From Prinia subflava (Eukaryota; Chordata; Aves; Passeriformes; Cisticolidae): a stretch of 64,000 nucleotides of DNA. Under the pieces are notes generated by a model. That model was not told where the DNA came from, searched no databases, and saw only the letters and a program-made list of their open reading frames with translations. Positions 1 to 13,639 of this stretch are shown in pieces (position 1 is the stretch's first letter; every line of letters begins with the position of its first letter). Both the position numbers and the translations under genes were made by a program. The stretch spans positions 15,581,501 through 15,645,500 of the forward strand of contig NC_086259.1 in the NCBI RefSeq assembly GCF_021018805.1, written 5' to 3'.

Positions 1-3000
1 CACCAAAATGATGAGATAGGTCTGTTGGATGTGGTGAGGGCAGTACCAGCAGTTGCAGCTAAGAATGGAGCAGATGAAAGTCTGATAACTAAATCTGTAA
101 GCAGAGAAACAGTTTAAATAGCTTAGTAATGGCTCAGATGGATTTTTTTCCTTTAATAATCTTTCAAATTCAAGATAATCCCCCTTTATTTACCTTGAAA
201 ATGTGGGTTTTCTTGGAAATTTTACATGATGCTCTGTTGGGTTTTCTAGTCATAAGGAGAATCCACTTCTGTAGCAATCCTGCAAAGTTATGTAATTTTC
301 TCCTCAGCCTGTTTATTTGGCTTGTGATAGGTAATGGTCTGCTCTGGAGATGTGTTTCAAGAGGTACAAACATCTCTGGCAACATAACAAAATATTTTGA
401 TTCAATCTAGTGCAGATTTTTTCTTCATGACAAAGTAAGGTGAGCTTGTTCTCCCTTAAATGGATATCAATATCTTCTAAATCATGTTTCAGCATTTTTC
501 ACTTGTTTATGCTGATGACAATACTCCGCCTCTCTTTGTCAGTGGTCATTTGGGAGATGGATTTTTATGTTTAAAGAGTGGTTTATTTTAGACTATGGGT
601 AGGTATAACAAAGTTTCTATGCATCCTCTACCATTGGCAGTTGAAATTATAACTGGATGTCATAACCCTACTGAGCTGGACAAGCAGTCATTAATTAAAC
701 ACCCAGACCTGTGCTGTGGCTGCTGGAATGCTGGAGGGAGTGGAGACCCCTGTGGATGTGGAATTGGTAAATAGCAGTGGTGTGCCATTTTTTATCTTAC
801 TGCATTTAATTGTTTATATTCCTCGGTGAAGTAAGTCCAAAAGACCATGGTAATAATTCTGTTACTTCACTGGTTTTTTTTGACGTGTACTCATTGACCG
901 AAAAGGAATGGCAAACTTAGGAGTTTACATAAAAGTTATGTTGTGCCTTAAAATCACCATGAAAATAAATACAGCATGTTCATATTTAACTTTTAAACCT
1001 GTCTTCTTAATGCACAGAAAATCCCATGTTTTAAATTTCTATTATAGTTTACTCATTAACGTGTTTAGTTTTAATACTGTCAAAATGATTTCACTGTTTC
1101 AATAAAAACGGTGGGAAATTCACTAAAGAGTTTTGTTTCTCATGTCATCCAAAATTATCCCACTCTAAAATTCTCAATTATACATCAGTAACTGTTGAAG
1201 AACAGAGACTGGAATCAAGCAATTTTGCTTATGGCTTGTATTCCAGCTAAGTTTATGAGGAATGTTATTCTCAATGATTCTAACAGAAACCCCTCGCCAA
1301 CAACTTTATCACAGTGATAAGAATAAAAAATTTATGTTATTTACTTCATTGAGTGCCAGACAATACATATGTGCAAATATAATCTGCCTAATCTATATGC
1401 CAGACAGGTCTGTTTTAAAGCATACCCCTAGATTTACTGAATGGAACTGCTGCCAGTTTTTACATTTACTCTCTAATATTTTGGAAACATGGCATCAAAT
1501 GTTTCACTTGAGATGGAACAGAGGGGAGCACATCCCTGGCAACAAATATCTAGAAATGGTCAAAGCCCATGGTTTTCAAGGTCTGTGGCAGAATGTCTTT
1601 ACATACAATAATTGTTATGTAGTAGTGTAAGATTTATGATGTCCTTTACGATTCATGCCCTAAGAGTTTGTAAATTACAGAGATTTATAAATTACATGCC
1701 AATGTGTCAAAGAATACCTGTTCTGCTTTGCTTGGGGTTCTGTTGTTTGTGGGTTTGGGTTTTTTTGAGTGGGGTGTGTGTGGTGTTTGGTTGGGTTTGT
1801 TTTATTGTTGTTGAGGGTTTTTTGTGTGAATGTGTGGATTTTTTATAGTGGTGTATTTTTTTTTTGGTGGGTATAATGTAATGAACATGGACTACAATAC
1901 AGCATTATCTCCTAAAAAGTCATTATTTTGAAATAATTATCTTGAAGTAGTATTCAAAACACTGCAAATGTTTTGTCTCTTTACAGCTGGTGACCCTTGG
2001 CAGTTTTTTGATAGACCCCTTTCCACTGAGGGTGGGGGCAAGGACAGCTATTTATAATTGTGTTTGTCATTTCTTGAATGGTTTCTCCCCCAACTCTCTT
2101 GAATCCTCTCATGGATGGCCCTGCTGACCTACAAATTTATAAAGACTTTTTTCAGAGAAGTGTTTTAAAGGTCTGTGTTCTCTTAGCTTGTGCTTCCTTT
2201 AAGCTTTTGTTTTAGGGTTTAATATGAATTAAATTGTATTTTTAGTAGGTGCTGCAGAAATGGTGAGGTTTCTGCTGATGTCCTGAGCGATAGCTTGACC
2301 TCCTGCCCCTTGCCAATGGACACCTGTCCACGATTAGTGTCATCTTTTAAAAATGGGGATTATGGAGGAAGTGAAAATTCAGGTTTATGAGTATCAGGGG
2401 AAGTCTCCAGAATAGAGAGACTTTGGTACTTTGCAGCAGGATTAATCTGTAACTGGGTTTAAGTGGTGTGACCTTGGAGCAAATGGAGTCACTGAGATGT
2501 TTCAGGGTGTTCACACCCATTGCCTGTGCACTTCATAAAGCACAAAGATTCTTCCTTGAGGTTACAGACAAAAGCAGCCCCAAATGCCTCCCTGGTAGCC
2601 ACCACCAGCACCACCCTGGTGTGCCCCAAAGCTGTGGTTTCACAGAGCCCGTGGGTTTTCTGTGCAGAGCAGAGAAGCCACAGCTCCCCGTGACTGCAGG
2701 AGGGGCTCTGGCTGGGAGGAGGATGGGGCACAAGCCCTGCATGCCTTTAATCTGGTGTCTTTTTCCTGTGAAGCCTCTGTAATTCAGAACACAGCCACGT
2801 TATCCAGGAATGTTTCCTTGGACAGATTCTATCTCTGAGAGCTTAAGTCGAGGGATTTTCGAACAGTCGCTTGATTTGTGTTTGTGAACATGTAGCTTGT
2901 AAGAGGAGTTTATTTTACAACTTCTTTTGTACAATGAACTAGGAAACCTCCAGTGATTTTAATTCCTTAATGTTCTTTTTCTTCTGTTCTGTACCCTTCA

Positions 3001-6000
3001 GTCATGTATAAGTTGGTTTCTCATCACTTTTGAAATTTTGTAAAATTCCATGGTGAGGAAGGTGACTGATTCTTCCATCTTTGATTTTGCTCTTTGGTTC
3101 TGGTGGTTTATTGTCACTGTGCCAGTAGATGCAATTTCAATTCTCAATCCTGTCTTAGCTTCATTTGCTGCATATTTGTATATTTGCTGCTGTATGGACC
3201 TCTTCTGTGTGAATAGATTCAAGTTGTGTTCATATAAAAACACAAATTCTAAAACATTATTTTTTCATAGTTTGAAGATGTACCTTCCTGAAAGTCAAAT
3301 GTCAGCTGAATTTATTTTTCATTTAGATGAGTGAAATATTGTGTTGTCTTTTTAAGTCTGGGACAGAGCAACGGAGTGTTCAACCACAGTTGCTTTTTGA
3401 GGTTTTGATTCCCATTGAAATGGTCCTTTTAATGTCATCTTTAATTTAATCAGATAATGTCATCAAAATAACATTTACCTTATTACTGCAAATTCACTGC
3501 ATTATTAGCTAGTGTAACAGACAAAAAAGATAGTATGAACCCCCATGGAAATCTGTGCTTCCAGGAAAAATGGATACAGTTCATAGAAGCTGTATATTTA
3601 ATTTGCAGTTTTAAACTACTCTCTATGGAAAGATTTTATGAGTCTGAAATAATTTAAAAACACGTTTGAATGGAACCCATAGCACCCACCAACTTAGTCT
3701 GATTTTTTCAAATTATCATTCCTTTGCCCCGTTTTAAAGTGAGCTGAACAAGACATTGGATGCAGTCACAGAAATATTCTTGTAAATCTACCACCCTTTA
3801 AAAGTGTGAGTCTTGGATGAATATTTGTATCCATGAATTAAAAATCAATTGACTTTAGTTTCTAGCATAGGTATGTTAAAAATTGATGCAATTTTATTTT
3901 TCATTTTAGAATCTTACACAAAGTTTGATGGGTTGCAACGTGTTTAAGATTTAGAATTATTTGAGGGTCCCTTTCTGTGACCTCTGCTGACAGCCTGAAC
4001 TTCCATCATTGCCAGCATTCTTTCCTTGAGATAATTCTCATCAAAATCCTAGGGTTTTTTTCCTCTGTTTAAAACAATATGAATTATTCTTTATACAATA
4101 TTCCATTACTGATGCAGAAATGTTTTGTGCAGTATGCTTTCTGTCATTCCTGACCAGAAATAGTTCTGATACTCAAAGAATTCCTGAAATGAGATGCAAT
4201 CTGCTGAGTTTACTGGTAATTAGCAAAACTGAGGAGTGCAGAAGGGAACAGTGAGCAGGAGTAATCACTGTTGCTTAGGAAGGAAGGGAAAATTATTTTG
4301 CATTTAGTTGGAACAAACTTTTTAAAAGTAAATTTTCAGTTGGTGATGTTGAAAAGGCATCTTTAAGTTATTACATGTTTAAGCAATGTGTCTGTTTAGT
4401 TTGCACTAGAATAGTACTAGAAATGTAAAAATGCAACCAAAAAAGCACATCTGGTTATTTTAATCCTGTCTGGAAGAGATTATGAGAATTTACTAAAACC
4501 ACAGCAAAAATTTCTGCCCCACTTCTTAGTGTTTGGTAGTTTTAAGGAAGTATCTGAGTATTTGACTTTCACAAGATTTCTCAGTATTTTTCCTTTATTT
4601 TTTTGTGTTTCTATTTATCTCCATATTAATAAATTAATAAACAAAGATCAGATCTTTGTTGATGAATTCAAGATTTCTTCTCATCCTTTGAAATTACTCA
4701 ATCCTGACAATAAATCCACTATCTTTTGTGACCTTAGCAAGGAATTCAGTGTCCCAGGTTTTTCTTCAGGGCTGTGATGTTCCACTGTGTCAGCTCTTGA
4801 TGGCTCTATGGATGCCTTTAATCTTTTTATCATGAGCTCAGAGGAACCATGGGTTTAGATTTGGGTTTGCATGGCCCTGAAAAATAAGATTTTATATGGG
4901 GCAAGGAGGAGTTTCTGTGATGAGAACAACCTTATTCCCTGTCATACCAGTATAGGCACTGTCAGCTCAATAGTCTCAGCTTCCACCTTTGAACACACAG
5001 AGAAGGATTCTGCAAAAGCCACCACAGAAAACACAACAGAGCATTTCTCAGCTCAAAACCAACACTTGGAATTACACCAGGAAACAAATTAAGAATGTCT
5101 CTGAGGTCCAGCTCCTCGGATGTGCTGTATCAGAAATGCCACTTAGCAGCAACAGAACTGACATTTCCATGTGGTTTCGTCAGATAACTTGATGGAAAGC
5201 TTGTTGTGGCAGCAATCCATTACAGAGGTGAGCATTTGTACTCTTAAAGAAAGAAAAAAAAACCCTAAAAATCTCTTTTCACCCCAGAAAAACCTATTGC
5301 AGTTCATGTGTTCAGGCTGAGCATAGGAATTGTGTCATGTGAAATTGTTCCATGAGAACAGCAGCACACAGGCTCTATCCACCAACCACCTTGTTACTGC
5401 AGTGTCTTCTCAGCTGGAATGTTTTTGTTGATGTTATTTCTCTCCACCTTTAAAATTGTACACAAATGTGAGGATATAAACAGGCAGAAAATTCAGTTGC
5501 TCAGAAAGGAAAGTTATCTAACCATCTATGAAATCCTGTCACCTCAGCTGTCAGGTTAGGAGGGGCTTTCCTGCCAAAGTTACTGAGGATCATCTCTATG
5601 TACAATGAGATGAACCTGATCCCAAAGCAAGCTGGTATAAAATGATTGTTATACCTCAAGGAAAACAATAAATGTTTGTGGTTTGGAGGCCAGTGTCAGT
5701 TATGAATTCCTCAGCAGTGCAAAACCTTTTTTTATCTGTTCACATTCAAACCAGCATCAGTTTAATCCATTCTCTGCATATGATGAAACTTAAGCACGCT
5801 CTGAAACTAAGAAACCCCACAACATACAGTTCAGACATTACATTTTTACTAGGTGTGTGCTTCAAATGTTTGTATCTATGACAGACAAATTTTTATTGTG
5901 CCTTGGTAAAATTCACTTTTTAATATTTGTGGTTCTGATTAGCACACAACAGGCATGCAGATTTTCCCCTGGCATGGAAATTCTCCCATCTTTCTTCCTA

Positions 6001-8639
6001 TCTCTCTTTTTTAATCTTCTGTTGGTCCAAAGAGTGAAAATTCTATTTCTTGATTCCTCTGCATGGTGGTGAACTTTATCACTTCTTTTCTGGTTACTGA
6101 ACCAGCAGATCACATAAACTCAAAATTAGCCCAAATATTTCCCTGTTGGCATCACACAGTCAGAGGGACAGATCGGGCACCTCAAGTTGCACATGTATTT
6201 GGTGGGTTTGTTGATTTTGGGTTTATGTGGCTAAACATTCTTTAGGTGTCCTTTTATACAACCTATCCTGGTGTTCATACAGTTTCTTACAACCTTAGTG
6301 ATGGATTAATTATTTTATCCTCTTGTGGCTGAAAACTAATGGTTTTGCTCATAGCATTTGCCAGAAAAATGTGTTTTATTTTAGCTATCTTTTTAGGAAA
6401 AGTTGATCTAATTTACTCCATCTTTTCAGCAAATAAGTGCCAGGGAGTACAGGCATAATATTTCTTTGTTCCATTTGCAGAGTCTAAACAGAAGAAAAAC
6501 ATATACTGTGTACTTAGTATTTGGGTATTTCATCAAGTACAAATATGCTTTTCTGGCATATTTAATAATATAAAATTATATGATACAGTGCAATGCAACC
6601 CATATTGCATAATGCCTGAAACCTGTCACATAACTCACTTCATCTTTTCAACTCCAATATTTTAGTTTATCAGAAAGGAAATGGAGGAACACTGGGAGAT
6701 GAGAATAAGCAGCTTTTGCCTATTGCTGCATTAGTACAAATATACCAGAAATTTTTGGAAGCAGCTGGTGCAAAGGGGAAATAAAAAGAAAGAAAAAAAA
6801 TATTCCTGAGTGTGCAGAGAGGAGCCAAGCCATTTTACTGTCCTTGCTTGGGTAAGAGAAGTCACTTCTTTATTTAACTATTATTTCTCTTTTCCAAATA
6901 AATATGAGCTGCTTCTAAATAGGGTGATGATAGCAGGTGGTCTCTCAAGCAGAAATTATTTTCAAGCTGACAAGTATACTGAGCACAGTATAACTACATG
7001 TATTTCAGGAAAACATCATGCACGTCTGTTTAAGGATTCATTAACATGGTATAGATTAAACCCATTGAAGATGGCACAGATTGTTTCATTTTATTACATT
7101 CAATTGGATTGGATGTGTGCCATTTGCAAAGAGCAATATTACCACAAAAAAAAAAAAAAAAGAAAAGAAAAAAGGGAGTCTGGCACATTTGTCACATAAT
7201 ATTCCCCTATTGAGAATGAGCTGTTTCCGAACATCAAAAGGTAAAAATCTGTTTTTCCCTCTCCCTCTGCCATATTAACCATGAGGAAATACGACTGCCT
7301 GTCTTGTTTGAGCAGCACATCCGCCGTGCCTGGAGCTGCCTCTCTGGGGGTGATGGGGAGATTTTGTGTTCCCCCTGGTGCTGGGGCTGGAGCTCAGCCT
7401 GCTGCCAGCTGCCTCCCCCAGAGCCAGGGCTGGTCCAGCTCCTGCTGCCACCCCTGCACATCCCCAGAGCCTCGCTGGGATCAGGGATGGGGCGTGGGAG
7501 GAGAGGGGTGGCCCCGTCCCCTGCAGAGGCAGCTCCCAGATGAGGGGGAACAGCTGCTGTTAGAGAGAGGATGGTCAGACAAAGAGAGAGATTCGAATTC
7601 GTATTATGTTGCTGTTTATAACGTGAATACTTTGGACATCTGTTTAAAGTCTAGTGTTCTAAATGGATGGGAGCCTTCCCAAGGCAGGGCTTAGAAAGCT
7701 TTATCTGTTAAACGAGGGCTGCAGATTGTAAAGATATGTCTTAATCAGCTCTGGCTTGGCTCTTTTAATATTTGAGTCAGTAGCAAAACTCAAAAAGACC
7801 CATGTACATGGCAAATGATGGCATAACCAATGAAAAAACAGATGGATTAAAGAAGTGTGGGTATATATCCTAAATATACATAGTATAAGTACTCCTTTTC
7901 ATTCTGTACCCTTAAAAAGTCCTTGGTGTGTGTGTGGAAGGGAGGGACAGAACAAAACCAGATTTGCTGTCATTGGCTTATATCTAAACATTCTGTTTAA
8001 ATTGGACAGTGACAGAGTTGCAGCATAACCCATGTTGTATTTTCTACTTCTTCTGGAGGTTCAATTTTACATGTGTTTTTATACCATCCCTTTTGGATTA
8101 ATCTACATTCTTTTTCTGAACTCAGCTTCACCTGTATTTATAGTTTATATTATTATCATTACTATTTGTTGTGTTGGTTGATTTCGCATTCTGTTTGAAG
8201 GGGAATTAAATTTTAATTAATGGTTAATTTAGAAGAGGACCTTTTTAATAAATGCGTTTTTGGAACTAAAGTTGAGCAGTCAGGATGGAGTAGCTTTTAT
8301 TTTTGTTATCAGTCAAGGTTGCTGATACTCTAACTAAGGAATTGACAAACACTGTAGGTTTGTCAATTTATCAATTTGTAGGATGTGATTTGATTCATAG
8401 CGTACCTCCAGTGAGATACACTGAAGAGTTAATTTTTTTTTAATTTAATTTTTTTAAAATATTTTTTTTGGTGGTGGTGGTGCAGTTGGGACTCAGCTGT
8501 TGTTTCCTCTGGGATTAAACAGCTGTCAGCATTGTTAATGACATCAAATTCATGCATTAAAATTCTCTCATTCCTCTCTGTATAAAACGTGGATGTGGAA
8601 AGCGCTGCCATATCCCCCTTTGTGAAGGAATGAAAATCC
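1..8639. other. Non-coding stretch, no gene seen
   Basis: No reading frame here exceeds about 137 codons and none resembles a known protein. The frames overlap on both strands, as expected by chance. Visible structure is limited to a GT-rich low-complexity patch near 1735-1870, an A16 tract at 7146-7161 followed by purine-rich sequence, a GC-rich but CpG-poor patch at about 7300-7560, and a short GGT repeat near 8470. The AATAAA hexamers (for example near 1102) occur without any exon-like context and are not called as polyadenylation sites. I see nothing else. Confidence 0.6.
8340..8368. repeat. Perfect 11-bp inverted repeat with 7-bp spacer
   Basis: The arms are AATTGACAAAC (8340-8350) and GTTTGTCAATT (8358-8368), separated by ACTGTAG. 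The sequence could fold into a short hairpin on either strand or bind a dimeric factor. The stem is too short for a typical microRNA precursor and no mRNA context is visible. A chance match of this quality with a short spacer is expected only rarely in 64 kb, but AT-rich composition raises the odds. Confidence 0.85.
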
Positions 8640-8965
8640 AAGGAAAGATAACAGCACTTATTACAAAACCACAGACCGGAGCTTCTGTTGATGGAATCTC
8701 GTAATGAGTAATTAAGCTACTTTGCAGAAGTCAGCGCTGTCACGTTTGCAATTGGGTATTTCCATTCCCCTGTGGATACAGCTGGGAAAAGACTACTAAG
8801 GTGATAAAAAAAGAAAAATAGAATTGTTCTAGAAATATCATCTTCATGAAGCCGGAGGTTTCAATGCAAAGTGGCTATGAAAAATTAGCCTACAGAAATA
8901 ACCTGTCTGGTGTAAAAGACATTCCTTTAAAAATTCATAACTTATATCATCTGATAAACAAAAAA
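8640..8965. promoter_or_regulatory. Candidate cis-regulatory block
   Basis: This block carries an AGATAAC GATA-type site near its start. At 8702-8714 two TAAT cores lie in direct orientation three bases apart, the second being a full TAATTA (8709-8714), which is the core of many homeodomain sites. Short CpG-containing words follow (a CACGTTTGC-like stretch around 8740-8752). There is no simple repeat and no coding signature. Enhancer function and conservation are inferred from texture and motif density only. Confidence 0.3.
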
Positions 8966-11439
8966 CCATGAGGTTTTATTATCCCGCAGTCTCACAAGGA
9001 TATGACAATGGCAGGTTTATTTCTGCAGTGGGGTGTTGGATTTTCTTTTCTTTTTAATTTTTTTTTTCTTGAGCCTTTTGCTCTATAAATGAAAGTTTTC
9101 AATTCTGAGTGTTCAGTTCTGTAGTTCTGAAAACATGTTATGGGAAGCTTGTGGCCTTTGAGAGGAAATTATCTTTTCAGGGGAGAAAAGAATTGAAAGA
9201 GATTATTTTTTTTGTGCTGTAATGTTCAAAACATTACTTATGCTTTTAAACTGATATATAATTCTTATGCCCCTAAGAACTCCAATTATTAAAAATAGTC
9301 CTGAATTTTCACCAGTTTGAGTGTCCCTATTCTCTTTTTAGTTCTTTTCTATGTTTTTTTATGGTTTGTTAAGCAATTAACTTACTCTTAACTTTCTTCT
9401 TTCAAGTAGCTTTGTTTTTTTAGAGGCAAAAATATTAGGCAGAAAGCATAGTTCTCTGAATGTCTTTATCCTTCTTCCAAGAAGTTGCTTTTGTGCAGAA
9501 GTACCCTAGTTTTTTTTTTGATATCCCCATATGTCAGCTGTTACAGTGAAATCAAATTAAATTAAGCCCAATGAAGAAACCAGCCTGTTAACAAAATGAA
9601 TTGATAAAGTAGTCATATATTGAATTCAGTAAAATGTACTGAAATATATAGGGATAAACCAGTTAATTGATTAACCAGCTTCCAGATCAGATGGTGAAAT
9701 ACGAGTATCTGATGAGTCAAATTAGTACGTGTTAAGTGACTGATAGCTGGAATCTCTAAAACCTGCTATGCCTTCTTAAAAACTGCTTCTCTGAAAAGCT
9801 GGAGAGTTTATTGTTTCAAGGCCATGCATTTGGGAAAAACTCCAGTTTATTGGCAGAGCCATGGATGGAGGTGAAGGCACAATTTGTTTTGTTTTGTTGA
9901 AACATTAACAATGGAATAAGCACCCCGCTGTATTAAATAATACACCTGAACGTGGTCACTGTTGTAAGATGGATTTATTTAGCATCCTGGTTTTCAGTGA
10001 GATCCCTACATGACACCCAAATTCACACAAGTGTGGCACTGGTTGTGTCAAGTGTCTTTTTGTAGTTAATTTAATCATGGTTGGCCCAGAAATGGACCTG
10101 TGGAGTTCTGTAATGTTAATTTATACATTGTTCTTCATCATTACAGAAAATGTGCCCTTCTGGAACTAATGCTCACTAGTTTTATCATTAATGTGCATTA
10201 ATAACGTGTAAAAATATGTTTTCCATTAGCTTATATTTTCAGAAGAGGAAAAAAAAAAAGACAAATTGGAAAGATACTTCTATGTTTACCAGAACTGCAA
10301 GCAGGATTTATAGGTTCTGAGGTGTGTTGTTCTCCAGGAGATGAAAGAGTGAAGTTGTGAGTGACACTCAGTCCTTTGTATAATTAACTTGGAAAAGGAA
10401 GGGCTTGAAGGGACAGTGGGAATGGTGTCAGAAAGAAGTGCTTTAGTTCTGGGAGCAGAGAGCTGATCCTTCCCTATAGTCCCTGTAGCTCTCCCTCCAC
10501 GTGTCCCAGTGTCACCTCTGTAAATCCTGGGTGAGTTAAGACAAGCTGAGAGGGTGTGGTGGGAAAATTTGACAGAACCATCTCCAACCAAGAAACCATA
10601 AAGGATTGTAACCCAGGGGGTGCAGGAGAGGTTGTGTTTCCTTTCCCCAACACAGTTGCAGGAGTTTTCTGTCCAAGTTTTACTGCCTCTCAAAGCTGCC
10701 AGTTACCAAAGGCGTTGGCAGCACAGTGGGAATGCTGTCCTGGTCCAAGCTCTGGATGTTGTAGTGTCACACACCCTGTGTGACACAGGAGTGCAAGCCC
10801 ACGCTGGCCAGTGCTAGTAAGGGTGCAGATGGGTTTTGCCTCCCCCATGATTAAAATTTTCTGTAAGCTGCTGTCTTTCCCTGAGTGGCACAAGTGTTAA
10901 AGCCTCTCCATCAAAATGGTTTTGAGTCATGACTTGGTGTCCTGGTTTTATTTCTTCCCAGTAGCTGTTACAGTGCTGTGTTTTGGATTCAGAATTCAGC
11001 ATCTCTGGAAATCATTCAATTTCTTTATTGTCTTGAGGGGAGAGAGAAGAGAAAGTCAAATGTGTCTTGATTGTCTAAATTGATGAGAAACTTTAGGAAA
11101 TGCTGAGTCGATATTTGCTTCAGCAATAGAAAGACCTAGAACCCATTCTGCTGTGCAGACAAGTAAAACATGAGTTTTACTCCTAGTCTTTGTGACATAT
11201 ATGTGATGAGACAGTTTCAGCCTTTTAAAAGTTGTTGATTTGAAGCCAAAGAGGTGCAAAATGAGTAATTTGGGATTGGGTATGCCATGTCAGGTGTAAG
11301 GAAATGATTTCCAAAAGCGTTCACATCGAGCCACTAAGCCCACAGGATAAAGTCTCTAAAAATCACACTTTATCAGACATGCTCTATTAATTAGGGGAAT
11401 AAGTCTAGGTAAAAAATATTCACAAATACTTGAATAACT
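8966..11439. other. Non-coding stretch, no gene seen
   Basis: The longest frame is 135 codons on the minus strand (10286-10693). It has no recognisable domain and overlaps frames in the opposite direction. Poly-T and T-rich patches occur near 9040-9070 and 9500-9520, and a short A-run lies at about 10249-10259. The region contains the HNF1-like palindrome listed separately. Otherwise I see nothing that I can assign. Confidence 0.55.
9662..9675. promoter_or_regulatory. HNF1-like palindromic motif
   Basis: GTTAATTGATTAAC is a perfect inverted pair of GTTAAT half-sites with a 2-bp spacer. The HNF1 consensus is GTTAAT-N-ATTAAC with a 1-bp spacer, so this site differs by one inserted base and may not bind HNF1 well. 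It lies in AT-rich DNA with other TTAA-type words, so chance is possible. Confidence 0.3.
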
Positions 11440-12260
11440 GTCAATTATTTTTTCTTCATACTTAGCAGGGACCTAGGCATGGGAGCATTCCCAATTTGAG
11501 TCTGCGTATTTCTTCTCGGCGGATAATACAGTAGTTGCAAATCTTTCATTATCTCAAAGACCTGCATTGCTCTGAAAGATGTATATTTAAAAAGATGCTG
11601 GCAGTAAGTGCTGCTGACAACCAGCCCTGTTTGAAACAGGCTCCCTCCGTGGCGCTGTGTGGGGAAGGCTCCATACATTGATCTATGGATTTTTCATTTG
11701 CCTTCAAATAGTCCTGCTCGTGCGTCTGCGAGGAGTGAATAAGCAAAGTTTGAATCAGTTTGACTTTGGAGGCATGATTCTGAGCAATTACCTTGGGAAA
11801 ATACACCTCCTCCTGACTAAATAGATCTGTCAGGAGGAGCCGGGGAGCGGCGCGCAGCCCCTGGAATACACGCGTGCGCTGGTAAACCGAGCCCAGCCAA
11901 TTAAACATCAAAATGTTGGCTGCAGTCACTTCACAGGAAGACTTATGTAAGTTCATTTTCATAGCGTGCCTGTGTGTCTTTAGACTCTAACTGACAGATT
12001 CCCACCGTGAATAGGCTGGGGAGATATCAATTATCTGGTTAGCTGTGCGCTGCCATTCTATGCTCCGTGGCTTCCTGACAGAAGCAGGCAGAAAGTGAGA
12101 GAAGCAGAATAATTCTGGTTCAGCAAGGTTGTTAATATTTCAGTCTAGGAAGCTCAAATCGTTGTGAATAGATGGAGAAAATGGTCATTTTAAGCTTGAC
12201 CGCTGCAATTTCTTTCATTAAGGGCGTGTGAAGTGCTAATGACTGTTTCACCCCCAAGTA
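11440..12260. promoter_or_regulatory. Candidate conserved enhancer block
   Basis: This is an approximately 800-bp stretch with balanced composition, no simple repeats and a local CpG cluster (about 11836-11890). It contains a palindromic GATA-type pair, AGATATCAATTATCT (12022-12036), whose centre also matches an ATCAAT ONECUT-like core. CCAATTAAA lies near 11895. Minus-strand frames of 77 and 137 codons cross part of it but start at different methionines and have no domain I recognise, so I do not call them genes. The complex, repeat-free texture next to a CpG island is typical of developmental non-coding elements; conservation is inferred, not seen. Confidence 0.4.
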
Positions 12261-13639
12261 GGAACCACAGGATACCAAGACTGGGCATTGGGGGTTCAGT
12301 AATTTGTAGTCTAATATTACTTTGAATCACTCACCTCTAATGGTATCAAATAACTTTTATCTAATTATCTCAATGTATTTTACAGAGCAGTCAGTCGTAT
12401 ATACAAATCCAAGTGATTTGTTAGAAAAAAAGAAATGCTGTATGCATTGTCTTAAATCGTGTGCATGCTCCAAGCATAGCCTTGAGTTGTTATGTGTGAG
12501 TCTGAGCGACTTTTATTGCTGCTGTTTTCCATCCTCGTGTATGTCTATTTGGTAGGACGTTTATGTTCATTAAATGTTTGCAATTCCCACAGCAGCATGT
12601 CATGGTCGTGTCACCGAGGTGGTGCTGTGCTCCTCACAAGGAACCCACGTCTAATCTTGTCAGGGTGGCCATCACAGCCATCACACTTGTTAAGCAAACT
12701 AGGCAAGGACCCAGAGCACCAATTTCTAATGGGCAGTTCCTGTATCTGTCACATCATCTTTCCTCTCACTGTGGGCAACTCTGAGAATTCAAGGAAGATC
12801 AGTAAATATGCCAAATATGAGCAGGCTGCTGCTACACAGAAGTGTAATGAGAAGGTTTGGAATGAGATGTTCTTTTGCACAGTGCCCTGTCTTCAACCAG
12901 GTCCCTCTGAAATGCTTAAAGACTCCTTGTCTTTTAAAAGACACACTGGAGTTTGGTTTTCTTGGTGGACTTGTGGATACACGTAAATTGATTCATTTCC
13001 ATTTTCAGTTTAAGTTTTTCTATAGCTTTTTTGCTATCTGTTTTTGCTTTTTTTTTTTTAGCTGAGAGTAAAATCAGCCTAGATATGAAGTTTCTGTGGC
13101 AAAAAACTACAGGTTAGGCAAATTCCAAGATTTCCAGGAATTCTGCTGTACTTTTTTGCTAGAGCACTGTATGCCATTATGGCTGTAGGAATGAACATAT
13201 AATATAACATATAATAGCATATAACATATAATAATGCTTCGTACCATTATTGTAGAGGCTGGAATATTAAGTATGGTGTGTAAATGTAAAATGGAGTGCT
13301 GTTATTAGAGACTGTCTTGTGTATCTCAGATTAAAGATTGTTCACGTTTTTGGTTCTCCACATCACAGTGTTTAGGATTCCCAACTATTCTGGGGAATCT
13401 CATGGCTTCTGTAACCTCCACAGCTCACAGCTGATAGTGAGAGCAAGGGGGAATAAATCTTTGGCTTCACAGCCCTCCATCTGGAGACCAATGAATAGGC
13501 TGGATGTACCACAGCCCCTCACATATCTCTAATTTTTAGTTTATGCAAGACCTTTCCTCTCAATAAGAGGCACATCTCCCAAGAGCCACCCAGTGAAAGC
13601 CTCGCTCACCCCCCATTTGCTCAGGACTTTTTCTCTCCT
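12261..13639. other. Non-coding stretch, no gene seen
   Basis: A 164-codon plus-strand frame (12492-12986) is overlapped by other plus-strand frames and has no recognisable domain; I treat it as chance. A short imperfect tandem repeat of an ACATATAATA-like unit lies at about 13194-13235, and a T-run at about 13050-13061. Nothing else stands out. Confidence 0.5.
13194..13235. repeat. Short AT-rich tandem repeat
   Basis: Three to four imperfect copies of an ACATATAATA-like unit stand in tandem. This is ordinary microsatellite-scale low complexity with no apparent function. Confidence 0.75.

Noticed and set aside
1095..1110. AATAAA hexamer, considered as a transcript end
   Set aside because: Such hexamers are frequent in AT-rich DNA and no exon lies upstream.
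7300..7560. GC-rich patch, considered as a CpG island
   Set aside because: GC-rich but with few CpGs, unlike the island at 14.2-14.7 kb.
12492..12986. 164-codon plus-strand frame
   Set aside because: No recognisable domain, overlapped by two other plus-strand frames, and no splice or promoter context.
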